A stretch of 64,000 nucleotides of DNA from Ruegeria sp. ANG-S4 (GCF_000814005.1 NZ_JWLK01000002.1:310001-374000), one strand, 5' to 3'. Counted from the stretch's first letter, positions 54,554 through 63,448 are shown. Translations and numbers: made by a program. Notes: generated by a model from the letters alone, not told the origin.

Positions 54554-54589
54554 GTTACCAAATTTTGTACTTTTTTACTTTTTGGTAAC
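54554..54589. promoter_or_regulatory. Long-spaced palindrome in the paa promoter region
   Basis: Perfect 9-base arms, GTTACCAAA (54554-54562) and TTTGGTAAC (54581-54589), separated by 18 AT-rich bases. Suits two half-sites for a dimeric regulator such as PaaX, encoded just upstream. It could also be part of a terminator for paaX, since T-runs lie in the loop. Confidence 0.45.
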
Positions 54590-54697
54590 GCATTTAAACG
54601 GAATACGATCAGGAAATGTCTTCATGTCAAAGTCAGCAAGTTAAAATCGACTTAAGTCTTTGATAAATAATACTCTAGCAACGTGAAGCCGCGGACT

Positions 54698-55513
54698 TCA
54701 GGCGGCTGAACCCGCTTCCAATATCTCAAGGTCAGGCCTCGGCAATCTCTCCAACAGGCGGAAAACAGCTTCCCGGCACGCGTGACCATTCCACCCTTCG
54801 GGCAAAAATTCCATCGGCAACTCCGGATGGCGCAGGACAATGCGCCGCCAGTTATGCACGACAAGAACGCGCAGAATGGCCGTTTTCATCGGATCGCCGG
54901 TTCCTTGGGGCGGCAAATGCCGGGTAGTGACCTGAACCGAATCCCAGAACTGATCGTAGGCGGTTTGCAATGTCTCGGGTCCGCACAGTTCCCGGAGCCA
55001 GGAAGGAACATAAAGGGTGCTGCTTTCAACACCCAAGAGGCCTTCAAGGCCGCCCGGCACCGCACCGGGCGACATCGCAACGGTCGAGTTCACAGATATA
55101 TAGTCCCCGGTCAGCGTCAGAGCCGCCAATTCACTGCGCGATGCTTCCGAACTCCCGGCGATCAGAACATGCCAAACGTCCTGGGACTTGGTTTCACGCG
55201 CATAGATTCGCGGGGCCGCCTCGGCGCTTTGTTGGCGGCCAAACTGTGTCAAACGGTGCATGCTGTTGCGCCCGACGCGCGTGCTTTCAATCCAGCCTTC
55301 TTTGCGCAATCGGTGCAATGCGACGCGGGTGGCTTCGGCCTTGATCCCGGCCAGACCGGTCAACCCAGTGATCAGTGCACCGCTTACTTGATCCGATTCA
55401 TCCTGCGCCAGATCGCCGAATATCGTAACCAGCACGGACCACACGCGTAGCGACCCTTCAGAGGTCAAACGGGTGACACAGGTTTCGAACCAATCGGGTG
55501 TGGACTTCTTCAT
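54698..55513 (-). CDS. paaX: PaaX-family phenylacetate-responsive regulator
   Basis: A 271-residue PaaX-type regulator. N-terminal winged helix (LAGIKAEATRVALHRLRKEG, about residues 50-70), a central cas2-like dimerisation region and the C-terminal PaaX domain (RIVLRHPELPMEFLPEGWNG). PaaX represses paa genes and is released by phenylacetyl-CoA. It lies 50 bases after paaZ on the same strand and 335 bases before the HD-paaA operon. Confidence 0.9.
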   Translation of the reverse strand: MKKSTPDWFETCVTRLTSEGSLRVWSVLVTIFGDLAQDESDQVSGALITGLTGLAGIKAEATRVALHRLRKEGWIESTRVGRNSMHRLTQFGRQQSAEAAPRIYARETKSQDVWHVLIAGSSEASRSELAALTLTGDYISVNSTVAMSPGAVPGGLEGLLGVESSTLYVPSWLRELCGPETLQTAYDQFWDSVQVTTRHLPPQGTGDPMKTAILRVLVVHNWRRIVLRHPELPMEFLPEGWNGHACREAVFRLLERLPRPDLEILEAGSAA

Positions 55514-55563
55514 CAGGCGCTCATTGTACGGCAGGGCTAAAAATCCATCCAGCCCAATCGAGT

Positions 55564-57594
55564 TTAATACGCCACCATCGTCAGAAGCTCGTACTCTGCA
55601 ACAACGTCATCGTCCTGTTGGGTCATGGTCACGTTCCAACGAACCTCGCCATATTCGTCGTTGCGCTTTGTTTTGCTTTTGACCGTCAACCGCACCTTGA
55701 TTGCATCGCCTGGCACGACCGGATTCATGAAGCGCAACCCGTCGAGCCCGGTATTCGCCAAAACGGGTCCTTCGTTCGGCTCGACAAACAAACCCGCGGC
55801 AAATGACAAAAGCAGGTATCCGTGCGCCACCCGACCGGGAAAGAATGGGTTCCTTTCAGCAGCAGCCTGATCCATGTGGGCATAGAATGTGTCGCCCGTG
55901 AACTCGGCGAAATGCTCGATGTCTTCCAGTGTCACGGTCCGAGACGGCGTGTGGAGCGTTTCCCCAATTGCCAACTCGTTAAACCGGCGGGTGAAAGGAT
56001 GGGCGGGGCCGGCAATCTCAGCCGATCCCGGCACCCATTTTTTCCCAAGTGCCGTAAGAAAGTCCGGCGACCCCTGAACAGCTGTCCGCTGCATATAGTG
56101 CTTCACCCCACGCACGCCTCCCAACTCTTCTCCACCGCCCGCGCGTCCGGGGCCTCCGTGGACCATGTGCGGCAAAGGCGATCCATGACCTGTCGACGCC
56201 TTCATCGAGTCACGGTTGTTGAAATAAAGCCGACCATGATAAGCCCCTGCCCCCATTGCGAATTCGCGCGCCACGTCGGCGTCATGGGTTACAACGGACG
56301 CCACCAAAGACCCCTGCCCCTTGTTCGCCAATTCAATGGCATGGTCGATGTCGCGATAGCCCATGATGGTACTTACCGGGCCGAAGGCTTCGGTATCATG
56401 CACGCGATGCGCGGTGTCCGGATTGGCACAATGAAACAACATCGGCGGCAGAAATGCCCCCTGTTCAGGATCGGCACCGACGATGGCAAAGTTTTCGGGG
56501 TCTCCAAACACACGCTCGGCCTCTTGTCCGATGATTGCTGCCTTGCTCAGGACGTCGCGCTTTTGTCCGTTTGAGACCAACGCTCCCATGCGCGTTTCCT
56601 TGAGCCTTGGGTCACCGACTACGATATTTGCCAACCGTTCAGAAACTGCGTCGATCACAGCCTGTACATGCGACGCGGGCGCAATAACGCGCCGGATCGC
56701 GGTGCATTTTTGCCCGGCTTTCGTGGTCATTTCGCGCTGAACCTCTTTTACAAAGAGGTCGAATTCAGGCGTCCCTGGCTCTGCGTCGGGACCTAGAACC
56801 GAACAATTCAAACTGTCCTGTTCTGCCACGAACCGAACCGAGTTTTGCAGGATCACCGGGTTGGACCGCAGTTTTTGCGCGGTATCGGCAGAGCCGGTAA
56901 AGCCTACGACATCCTGCATCGTCAATCGGTCCAGCATATCGCCCAAACCGCCCGACACCAGTTGCAGGGCGCCATCCGGCAATATACCCGAGTCCAGCAT
57001 CAGCTGGACACAAAGCTGCGTTACGTAGCAGGAGTTCGTTGCTGGCTTCACAATGGCCGGAACCCCGGCCAAGAGGGTTGGCGCCAGTTTTTCCAGCATG
57101 CCCCAAACCGGGAAGTTGAACGCGTTGATATGGATCGCCACGCCGTGCAATGGCGTACAGATATGCTGACCCAAAAACGTGCCGTCGCGCGAGAGGTGCT
57201 CGACATCTCCGTCCAGATAGACATGCGCATCCGGCATCTCGCGCCGCCCCTTCGAGGCGTAAACGAACATCGTGCCAATACCGCCATCAATATCGATCAG
57301 ATGATCCGCTTGGGTCGCACCCGTGTTGAAGGAAAGGTCATAAAGCGCCTGCTTGTGCTGACCCAGATGAGCGGACAACGCCTTGAGCATCCTGGCCCGA
57401 TCATGGAACGTCAGCTTTCGCAGCGCCGGTCCACCGACATCGCGTGCAAAGTCCAACATCCGCTGCACATCCAACGCGTCGTTTCCAGCAGAGGCAATCA
57501 CCTCGCCGGTTATCGCGCTAGCAATGTCGCGGGCTCCTTCGCCCGTAGCGACCCATTCACCGGCAGCGAAACTGGGTATCTGGTGGATTGTCAT
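55564..57594 (-). CDS. paaZ: Bifunctional oxepin-CoA hydrolase/3-oxo-5,6-dehydrosuberyl-CoA semialdehyde dehydrogenase
   Basis: A 676-residue two-domain enzyme (start 57594 after AGGAGGGG; the longer frame to 57861 is rejected). The N-terminal aldehyde dehydrogenase domain (about 1-520) has E258 (FVAEQDSLN) and nucleophile C297 (GQKCTAI). The C-terminal MaoC-type R-hydratase domain (about 540-676) has DTFYAHMD and GRVAHGY. It opens the oxepin ring and oxidises the resulting aldehyde. An 18-base TetR-type palindrome lies 60 bases upstream. Confidence 0.95.
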   Translation of the reverse strand: MTIHQIPSFAAGEWVATGEGARDIASAITGEVIASAGNDALDVQRMLDFARDVGGPALRKLTFHDRARMLKALSAHLGQHKQALYDLSFNTGATQADHLIDIDGGIGTMFVYASKGRREMPDAHVYLDGDVEHLSRDGTFLGQHICTPLHGVAIHINAFNFPVWGMLEKLAPTLLAGVPAIVKPATNSCYVTQLCVQLMLDSGILPDGALQLVSGGLGDMLDRLTMQDVVGFTGSADTAQKLRSNPVILQNSVRFVAEQDSLNCSVLGPDAEPGTPEFDLFVKEVQREMTTKAGQKCTAIRRVIAPASHVQAVIDAVSERLANIVVGDPRLKETRMGALVSNGQKRDVLSKAAIIGQEAERVFGDPENFAIVGADPEQGAFLPPMLFHCANPDTAHRVHDTEAFGPVSTIMGYRDIDHAIELANKGQGSLVASVVTHDADVAREFAMGAGAYHGRLYFNNRDSMKASTGHGSPLPHMVHGGPGRAGGGEELGGVRGVKHYMQRTAVQGSPDFLTALGKKWVPGSAEIAGPAHPFTRRFNELAIGETLHTPSRTVTLEDIEHFAEFTGDTFYAHMDQAAAERNPFFPGRVAHGYLLLSFAAGLFVEPNEGPVLANTGLDGLRFMNPVVPGDAIKVRLTVKSKTKRNDEYGEVRWNVTMTQQDDDVVAEYELLTMVAY

Positions 57595-57654
57595 GAGCCC
57601 CTCCTGGCTTTGAACTTCATCAAACATCTGAAGGTGATGTTTCTGGCGGTGTGT

Positions 57655-57672
57655 ACTGACCGTGCGGTCAGT
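57655..57672. promoter_or_regulatory. TetR-type operator upstream of paaZ
   Basis: ACTGACCGTGCGGTCAGT, a perfect palindrome with 8-base arms around TG. The ACCG-nn-CGGT core is typical of TetR-family repressors of aromatic and acyl-CoA degradation, including PaaR-type regulators. It lies 61 bases before the paaZ start, in the 116-base gap after the P450 gene. Confidence 0.65.
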
Positions 57673-57710
57673 CACTGTTTTCGTGTTTCGGCCCGCGTAT
57701 TCCCCACAGA

Positions 57711-58898
57711 TCAGACCAGCGCCGGAAGCGTCGCGAAGCCGCGAAACCGGATGCGTCGCCCGCGTTCGGCACCTTCCAGAATTTGATAATCGGGAAACCG
57801 CGCTAAAAACCGGCCAAGTGCCACACGGCCCTCCATCCGCGCCAGCGAAAGCCCCACGCAAGTGTGCGGACCACCTGCAAACGCATGATGCTTGTTGGGG
57901 CGGCGGTCCAAAACCAAATCGTCGGGACGATCAAATTGACGCGGATCGCGATTGGCCGCGCCGATGCACAAATGGATGTCTGTTCCGGCCGGAATGGTTT
58001 GGCCATGAAAGGTCACATCTTGCGCAGTCAGGCGGTTGCCAAACTGGTTCGGGCTTTCAACTCGCAAGAACTCATCCACAGCCAAGGAAATCAGATCCGG
58101 TCGGGCGAGAAGTTCGGTACGTGCGTCGCGATGCCGGTCCAAAAGGTTCAGCCCGTTTCCGATCAGGTTCGTCGTCGTCTCGTGACCGGCATTCAGGATG
58201 AAGATGCAGTTCTGATAGAGTTCGACTTCGGTCAATCCTCCATCGGTTTCATCCTGCATCAGGCGCGTCAGTACATCGGTGTCCGCGTCGCCGGGCTTGG
58301 CACGACGGTCGTCAATGATGCCCTTCAAGAAGTCTTTGAACTCGATCACCGCGCGGTTCCCCCACGCCTCCTGTTCATGCGTCAGTTGTGGCTCCAATGC
58401 GCCAAGAATAGCCAGTGACCAATCTCGCAATGGTTCGCGTTCCGAGCGGGGAATTCCCAACAGATTGCCGATGATCTCGATCGGTATCGCCCCGGCAAAG
58501 TCTTTGATCAGTTCGACCCGGCCTTTGGCTTCCATTTGGTCCAACAGCTGATCGACAAGCGCGATCAATCCCGGTTCCATCTGTGCCAAGGCTCGCGGGG
58601 TCATAGCCCCGACCATTACTTTGCGGACGCGGGTGTGCAGCGGCGGGTCATTGAAAACAAGGCTGGTCGTGTGATGTTCATAAAGGGGACTGTTCACCCC
58701 ATATTTTGGCCCGAACACCGCTTTCTTGTCCGAGATAAAACGCGATGTGTCCCGATAGACGATATCCAGATCCTCGTATCGCGACAGAATCACCGACCCG
58801 TCCGGTTGCTGGCAAACTGGCATATCCTCGCGCAACGCTGCGTAAGTGGGGTATGGATTTTCATTGAACCCATCTGGAAGTGCCGTGAGCGAAAGCAT
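57711..58898 (-). CDS. Cytochrome P450
   Basis: A 395-residue soluble bacterial P450. I-helix AGHETT (237-242), ExxR (E276-R279) and the haem loop FAGGPHTCVG with ligand C347 are all intact. It should hydroxylate a small organic substrate using a ferredoxin system not encoded here. The ATG at 58898 overlaps the stop of the TRAP dctM gene (ATGA), so the P450 is translationally coupled to the importer. The frame to 58991 is rejected. Substrate is likely the solute imported by this TRAP system; location beside paaZ suggests an aromatic or arylalkanoic acid. Confidence 0.92.
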   Translation of the reverse strand: MLSLTALPDGFNENPYPTYAALREDMPVCQQPDGSVILSRYEDLDIVYRDTSRFISDKKAVFGPKYGVNSPLYEHHTTSLVFNDPPLHTRVRKVMVGAMTPRALAQMEPGLIALVDQLLDQMEAKGRVELIKDFAGAIPIEIIGNLLGIPRSEREPLRDWSLAILGALEPQLTHEQEAWGNRAVIEFKDFLKGIIDDRRAKPGDADTDVLTRLMQDETDGGLTEVELYQNCIFILNAGHETTTNLIGNGLNLLDRHRDARTELLARPDLISLAVDEFLRVESPNQFGNRLTAQDVTFHGQTIPAGTDIHLCIGAANRDPRQFDRPDDLVLDRRPNKHHAFAGGPHTCVGLSLARMEGRVALGRFLARFPDYQILEGAERGRRIRFRGFATLPALV

Positions 58899-60250
58899 CA
58901 GTGGCCCATTGCCCCCATCTGTTCCGGAAGAACCAACACCAGCCACGGCACAAGGACGATAAGCGCAAGCCGGAAGATATCTGCGACCCAAAATGGCGTG
59001 ACGCCCTTGAAAATCGTTCCCGTAGAAACATCCCCAACGACACCTTTCAGGATGAACACGTTCAGACCCACGGGCGGGGTGATCAAGCTGATCTCCGTCA
59101 CGACGACGACAACGATGCCGAACCAGATCGGATCGTAGCCCAACGATGTGACGAGCGGGAAGAAAATCGGGACCGTCAGCAAGAGCATCGAAAGGGATTC
59201 AAACACACAACCCAGAATGATGTAGATACCCAGGATCATCAGGATCACGAAGAACGGTTCCACGTCATAGGCCGTGACCAAACCGATCAAAGCTTCGGGC
59301 AGACCCGCAAGGTTGATGAAGTTCGAAAAGATCTGCGCTCCGATCAAAACCGAAAACAATGCCGCCGCCGTATGCGTCGTTTCCTTCAGAACCTCATAAG
59401 TCGAACGCAACGTCAGTCCGCCACGGCTCAATGCGATCAGGAATGCGCCCATGGCCCCCATGCCCGCCGCCTCGGTCGGGCTGAAGGTCAGGTTCAGCGG
59501 GTGGAAATCGAATGCGCCGTACAACCCTCCGATCACTAGGAAAAACAGCAGCAAAACAGCCCAGACTGAACGCATGGCCTTCAAACGCGCACCCCAGTCG
59601 TGACGTTCACCTGCCGGACCTGCGTCGGGCTTCCGCCAGACGGTCCAACGCACCGCAAAAAGATAGAAAACAATGCCAAGCACGCCGGGAACAATACCCG
59701 CAACGAACAGTTTTCCGATCGAGGTTTCGGTCAACAGCCCGTAGATGACCAAAATCACTGAGGGCGGGATCAAAATTCCAAGCGTCCCGCCTGCAGCTAT
59801 AGACGCCGTCGATAACTCATCCGAATACCGATAGCGCCGCATTTCCGGCATCGCCACTTTGGACATCGTTGCTGCGGTTGCAAGTGACGACCCGCAGATC
59901 GCGGAAAATCCACCACAGGCGGCAACCGTCGCCATGGCGATGCCGCCCCGAAAGTGACCCAGAAAAGCATTGGAAACGGCGTACAGCTCGCGCGCCAGAC
60001 CACCCTTGTTCACGAACAAGCCCATCAGAATAAACAGCGGTACAACAGAAAGCCCGTAATCCTGCGCCGTGTCGGTGATCTGACGGCCCACCATGGACAT
60101 CGCAGCCTTCAGCCCACGCTCGGACAGAATGCTGCCACCGCGTTCATACGCAAATCCAAGCGTACCCACCAATCCCATCGCGAATACGATGGGCAGGCGC
60201 AGCAATACGAGAACCAGAACCAGGGCAAACCCGATCAGCGCCGCGGTCAT
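58898..60250 (-). CDS. dctM: TRAP transporter large permease (DctM)
   Basis: A 450-residue DctM with about 12 spans. Motifs include LSVVPLFILMGLFVNKGGLA, AACGGFSAICGSSLATAATM and GGTLGILIPPSVILVIYGLL. The ATG at 60250 overlaps the dctQ stop (ATGA). It forms the sodium-driven channel for the solute bound by DctP at 60810-61829. The P450 gene overlaps its stop. Confidence 0.93.
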   Translation of the reverse strand: MTAALIGFALVLVLVLLRLPIVFAMGLVGTLGFAYERGGSILSERGLKAAMSMVGRQITDTAQDYGLSVVPLFILMGLFVNKGGLARELYAVSNAFLGHFRGGIAMATVAACGGFSAICGSSLATAATMSKVAMPEMRRYRYSDELSTASIAAGGTLGILIPPSVILVIYGLLTETSIGKLFVAGIVPGVLGIVFYLFAVRWTVWRKPDAGPAGERHDWGARLKAMRSVWAVLLLFFLVIGGLYGAFDFHPLNLTFSPTEAAGMGAMGAFLIALSRGGLTLRSTYEVLKETTHTAAALFSVLIGAQIFSNFINLAGLPEALIGLVTAYDVEPFFVILMILGIYIILGCVFESLSMLLLTVPIFFPLVTSLGYDPIWFGIVVVVVTEISLITPPVGLNVFILKGVVGDVSTGTIFKGVTPFWVADIFRLALIVLVPWLVLVLPEQMGAMGH

Positions 60251-60753
60251 TGGGAATGCTCCGGCAAGGACTGAGGCGAAAAGATGTGCAAAAGTCCGGT
60301 GACAATCATTGAAAGTGCCGTAATCGCGGTCGATGCGGCGATGAACCAGCCGATATAGAACACTGGGATCGACAGGTATTCCGTGACATCGCCGTAATCG
60401 CGCGCACGCTCGGCCAAAATCCAAACCCGCTGAATGGGCCAGATCAGCATGATGCCCGAAGCCAGATAGACAATCGCATCACGTGCTCGGCTCAAGCGCA
60501 GGCGCGCAAAGAGCCCATCTGTCAGGTCCACGGCGATCTGCCCCTTACCGGCCGAAATCATCGGAAGGACCGAAAACACAAGGATCGCCATAAGAATGCG
60601 GGTCAGTTCCGTCGCAGCCTCGATCGGGGCATTGAACACAGACCGCAGAATGACATCAAAAAAGGTCATAACCATCAGAATGAACAGCGCAACGCATGCC
60701 AACAGCGTCGGAGCGACGCTGACGCGGCGCGCAAGGCTCACGAAAGATTGCAT
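60247..60753 (-). CDS. dctQ: TRAP transporter small permease (DctQ)
   Basis: A 168-residue protein with four hydrophobic spans (about 15-38, 50-65, 88-108, 130-155), the DctQ pattern. It follows dctP by 56 bases, a gap that contains a stem-loop, and overlaps dctM by four bases. Confidence 0.88.
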   Translation of the reverse strand: MQSFVSLARRVSVAPTLLACVALFILMVMTFFDVILRSVFNAPIEAATELTRILMAILVFSVLPMISAGKGQIAVDLTDGLFARLRLSRARDAIVYLASGIMLIWPIQRVWILAERARDYGDVTEYLSIPVFYIGWFIAASTAITALSMIVTGLLHIFSPQSLPEHSQ

Positions 60754-60776
60754 GAAGTGTCCCCGGCAATTGAGAA

Positions 60777-60801
60777 GGCTGGCGGTTCAACCCCGCCAGC
60801 C
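60777..60801 (-). other. Intercistronic stem-loop between dctP and dctQ
   Basis: Perfect 9-base-pair stem (GGCTGGCGG with CCGCCAGCC) and 7-base loop, 8 bases after the dctP stop on the minus strand. No T-run. Same position as the hairpin in the other TRAP operon. Confidence 0.62.
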
Positions 60802-60809
60802 GGGCTGCC

Positions 60810-61829
60810 CTATTGGGCGGCCATTTCGTTTACAATCATGTCGTAGGCGGCCTGAGCGTCGATCCCGGCGCCGTTGACTTCGTCAAAAACCTTAGTGCGC
60901 ACATCCGCGGCTATCACGTTGAACTTTTCAAGGTCCTCAGCAGACGCTGCATTGATCGCGTTCCCGTCGGTGCCTTCAGTGGCTTCCCGACCGATCGCAT
61001 CAATCTCGTCCCAAATCTTGCCGATCTCACGGCTCAAGGGTTCACCGAAGACCTGCTCCTCCAGGGCTTGCTGCAGTTCAGGCGGCAGATCCGCAAAGGT
61101 ATCTTCGTTCATGATGAACGCAAACGAACCCCGGTAAAGGCCGCCCGGAACTTCGAACACATTCTGGGCCACTTCGGTCAACTTGAACCCCTTGCGGGAC
61201 TCAAACGGCATCACCACGCCGTCGGCGGCCTTGGAAGCGAGCGTTTCATAGACCTTGGGGGCCGGAACCTGAATCCCAGTCGCACCCAGTGCGGTGCCCA
61301 CATCACCGCCGACCCCACCGGGAATACGGACCTTGAGCCCTGACACCTCATCCAAAGACGTCACAGGATTGCTGGAATGAAGCTGCGCCGGGCCGTGTGT
61401 GTGCAACGCAATCACTTTGACGCCGCGATGCTCGTCGGCCTCTTTCAGGTATTGGTCATACGCACGCCAATACGCGACTGAAGCGGCTTCGGCCGAGCCT
61501 TCGTAACCGGGCAGTTCAATCATCTTAGTGGTGACGAAACGCCCCGGTTGATAGCCGTGAAAGATGATGGACGCGTCGGCCGCACCGTCCATGATCAGGT
61601 CCATTTGTGCGGGCGGCGGCGCGATGCCAAGTTTCAATTCGGCAGTGACCTGACCATCCGTGGCCTCTTCGACCATCTCGACGAATTTCGGCCACATCTT
61701 GGCATTGATACCGTGGGTCGGCGGGGCCCAGCTGGAAATCGTCAGCGTGTGATCAGCCGCCAACGCCACTGTGCCTGAAACGGCCAGTGCGGCTGAGGCC
61801 AAAAGGGCACTCAATTTGTTGAGTTTCAT
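60810..61829 (-). CDS. dctP: TRAP transporter substrate-binding protein (DctP)
   Basis: A 339-residue binding protein (start 61829, preceded by GGGAGGAG). The signal peptide MKLNKLSALLASAALAVSG ends near ALAAD. The mature part has the DctP fold (VKVIALHTHGPAQLHSS; SLDEVSGLKVRIPGGVGG; the family Arg is in VRIPGG). It feeds DctQ/DctM and the coupled P450. Substrate unknown; many roseobacter TRAP systems of this size take carboxylates, including aromatic acids. Confidence 0.9.
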   Translation of the reverse strand: MKLNKLSALLASAALAVSGTVALAADHTLTISSWAPPTHGINAKMWPKFVEMVEEATDGQVTAELKLGIAPPPAQMDLIMDGAADASIIFHGYQPGRFVTTKMIELPGYEGSAEAASVAYWRAYDQYLKEADEHRGVKVIALHTHGPAQLHSSNPVTSLDEVSGLKVRIPGGVGGDVGTALGATGIQVPAPKVYETLASKAADGVVMPFESRKGFKLTEVAQNVFEVPGGLYRGSFAFIMNEDTFADLPPELQQALEEQVFGEPLSREIGKIWDEIDAIGREATEGTDGNAINAASAEDLEKFNVIAADVRTKVFDEVNGAGIDAQAAYDMIVNEMAAQ

Positions 61830-62210
61830 TGGTCTGTCTCCTCCCTGTGAAACATGTACAAACTTTGCGTTAATGGTCCGTTTTGTAACCATCAATAGAC
61901 GCAGAGATTTGCGATAGCCGACGACGCCCCGCGACCAGGAGGTTCCGTCGCCAATAGCTTAGGTCATCGGCGCAACCTGTCGCGACACCTCGCCCTGTCG
62001 AGCCGCAACCGACGCTACTAAAGCCTTCAAAAACGTCTGACTTGCCCCCATTTCCTCGCGCAATACCACCCTTCAGATCGACGCTCAGCGGTGATGGGTG
62101 CAGCATATCGAGTCCCTTTGTTCGGCTCAGATTCGGTAGGCACTAAATATATTGACCAACCGTTCGGTTAATGCAATGCTTAAGTTCAAATGCGAACAAA
62201 CAGGACGGTT
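61830..62210. promoter_or_regulatory. Divergent promoter region between TRAP-P450 operon and paaG
   Basis: A 381-base gene-free stretch. Near the paaG end it holds a TetR-type box (62158-62169) and AT-rich promoter-like sequence (CACTAAATATATTGACC). An open frame at 61870-62106 on the minus strand has no ribosome binding site or recognisable family and is not accepted. Confidence 0.55.
62158..62169. promoter_or_regulatory. TetR-type operator upstream of paaG
   Basis: AACCGTTCGGTT, perfect 5-base arms (AACCG/CGGTT) around TT, 42 bases before the paaG start. Shares ACCG-nn-CGGT with the paaZ site. Confidence 0.55.
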
Positions 62211-62996
62211 ATGAGCGATACGATTCTTGTCTTGGACCACGGGAACTGGGTCGAAATAACCCTAAATCGTCCTGAAAAGCTCAATTCATTCAATGACGAA
62301 ATGCACCATGCATTGCTGGACGCGTTTACGACCGCGCGTGACAGTGGCGCGCGCGCAGTTCTTCTTACCGGCGCTGGCCGTGGGTTTTGCGCAGGGCAGG
62401 ATCTGGGGGATCGCGACCCTTCCAAACTTGACACCCCGCCTGATCTGGGCGCAACCGTTCGCACATTCTATGCGCCGCTGGTTCGCTTGATACGATCACT
62501 GGACTTCCCGGTGATCTGCGCCGTGAACGGGGTTGCCGCCGGGGCTGGCGCAAATCTGGCCCTTGCCTGCGACATGGTTCTGGCAGCGGAAAGCGCCAAG
62601 TTCATACAGAGCTTTTCCAAGGTGGGGCTTATCCCCGACACTGGCGGAAGCTGGCATTTGCCGCACCTGTTGGGAGAAGCGCGCGCCAAGGGCCTAGCAT
62701 TAACGGCGCAACCGCTGCCTGCCAGACAGGCCGAGGATTGGGGTCTCATTTGGAAAGTATTTCCCGACGATCATTTGATGTCCGAGGCACGCACCTTGGC
62801 AGATCAACTTGCAAACGGCCCGACGTTGGGCCTGGGGTTGACCAAACAGTGCATTCAAATGGCTGCGACGACCACCCTGTCGGATCATCTGGAAATCGAG
62901 GCGGACGCGATGAAAACCTGCGGTGAAAGCGAGGATTACGCAGAAGGCGTCTCAAGCTTTCTTGAGAAACGCCCGCCGGTTTTCGTGGGCAAATGA
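62211..62996 (+). CDS. paaG: 2-(1,2-epoxy-1,2-dihydrophenyl)acetyl-CoA isomerase
   Basis: A 261-residue crotonase-fold enzyme. GAGRGFCAGQDLGDRD forms the CoA oxyanion pocket and SFSKVGLIPDTGGSWHL carries the catalytic Asp typical of PaaG. It isomerises the epoxide made by PaaABCE to oxepin-CoA. ATG at 62211 follows AGGAC; an earlier in-frame ATG at 62190 is possible. First gene of the plus-strand paaGIK operon; overlaps paaI by four bases. Confidence 0.92.
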   Translation: MSDTILVLDHGNWVEITLNRPEKLNSFNDEMHHALLDAFTTARDSGARAVLLTGAGRGFCAGQDLGDRDPSKLDTPPDLGATVRTFYAPLVRLIRSLDFPVICAVNGVAAGAGANLALACDMVLAAESAKFIQSFSKVGLIPDTGGSWHLPHLLGEARAKGLALTAQPLPARQAEDWGLIWKVFPDDHLMSEARTLADQLANGPTLGLGLTKQCIQMAATTTLSDHLEIEADAMKTCGESEDYAEGVSSFLEKRPPVFVGK

Positions 62997-63424
62997 TGAT
63001 GACACCGAAAGAACGTGCAACCAGATCTGCAGCCGCGATGTGGGCAAACGATGAAGCCAGCAAGTGGTTCGGCATGGAGATCGTCGAGGTCGATGAAGGC
63101 CGCGCTGTTTTGGCGCTGACCGTCGCCGCACATCATTGCAACGGCCATGGCATGTGCCATGGCGGTGTCACGCATGCGCTGGCCGATAGCGCGTTTGCCT
63201 TTGCGTGCAACAGCCGCAATGAGGCAACCGTCGGACAACATACGGTGATGACCTACCTTGCCCCCTGTCGACAAGGCGACCGCCTGACTGCGACCGCAAG
63301 CGAAACCGCAATTTCAGGTCGCAGTGGCGTCTACGACGTGCAGGTGATCAACCAGGACAATGCTGTCGTTGCCGAGTTTCGCGGCATGTCGCGGGCAATT
63401 GGCCGTCCGAATTTTGAGGAATAG
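62993..63424 (+). CDS. paaI: Hydroxyphenylacetyl-CoA thioesterase
   Basis: A 143-residue hotdog-fold thioesterase. CNGHGMCHGGVTHALADSAF matches the PaaI active-site helix and loop. It hydrolyses dead-end CoA thioesters such as ring-hydroxylated phenylacetyl-CoA to free CoA. ATG overlaps the paaG stop (ATGA). Confidence 0.93.
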   Translation: MMMTPKERATRSAAAMWANDEASKWFGMEIVEVDEGRAVLALTVAAHHCNGHGMCHGGVTHALADSAFAFACNSRNEATVGQHTVMTYLAPCRQGDRLTATASETAISGRSGVYDVQVINQDNAVVAEFRGMSRAIGRPNFEE

Positions 63425-63448
63425 CTTCGCGACCGGAGGAACAGCGCG

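Larger units (their letters stand above)
54363..54697. promoter_or_regulatory. Promoter region of the paaABCDE operon
   Basis: A 335-base gene-free stretch between paaX and the HD gene. It contains a TetR-type half-palindrome at 54503-54516 and a long-armed AT-rich palindrome at 54554-54589, described separately. Short open frames on the plus strand have no support. Confidence 0.6.

Noticed and set aside
54426..54644. 72-codon plus-strand frame in the paa promoter region
   Set aside because: It overlaps regulatory palindromes and shows no protein-like pattern or start signal.
61870..62106. 78-codon minus-strand frame between the TRAP operon and paaG
   Set aside because: Gly/Ser-rich low-information sequence with no ribosome binding site.
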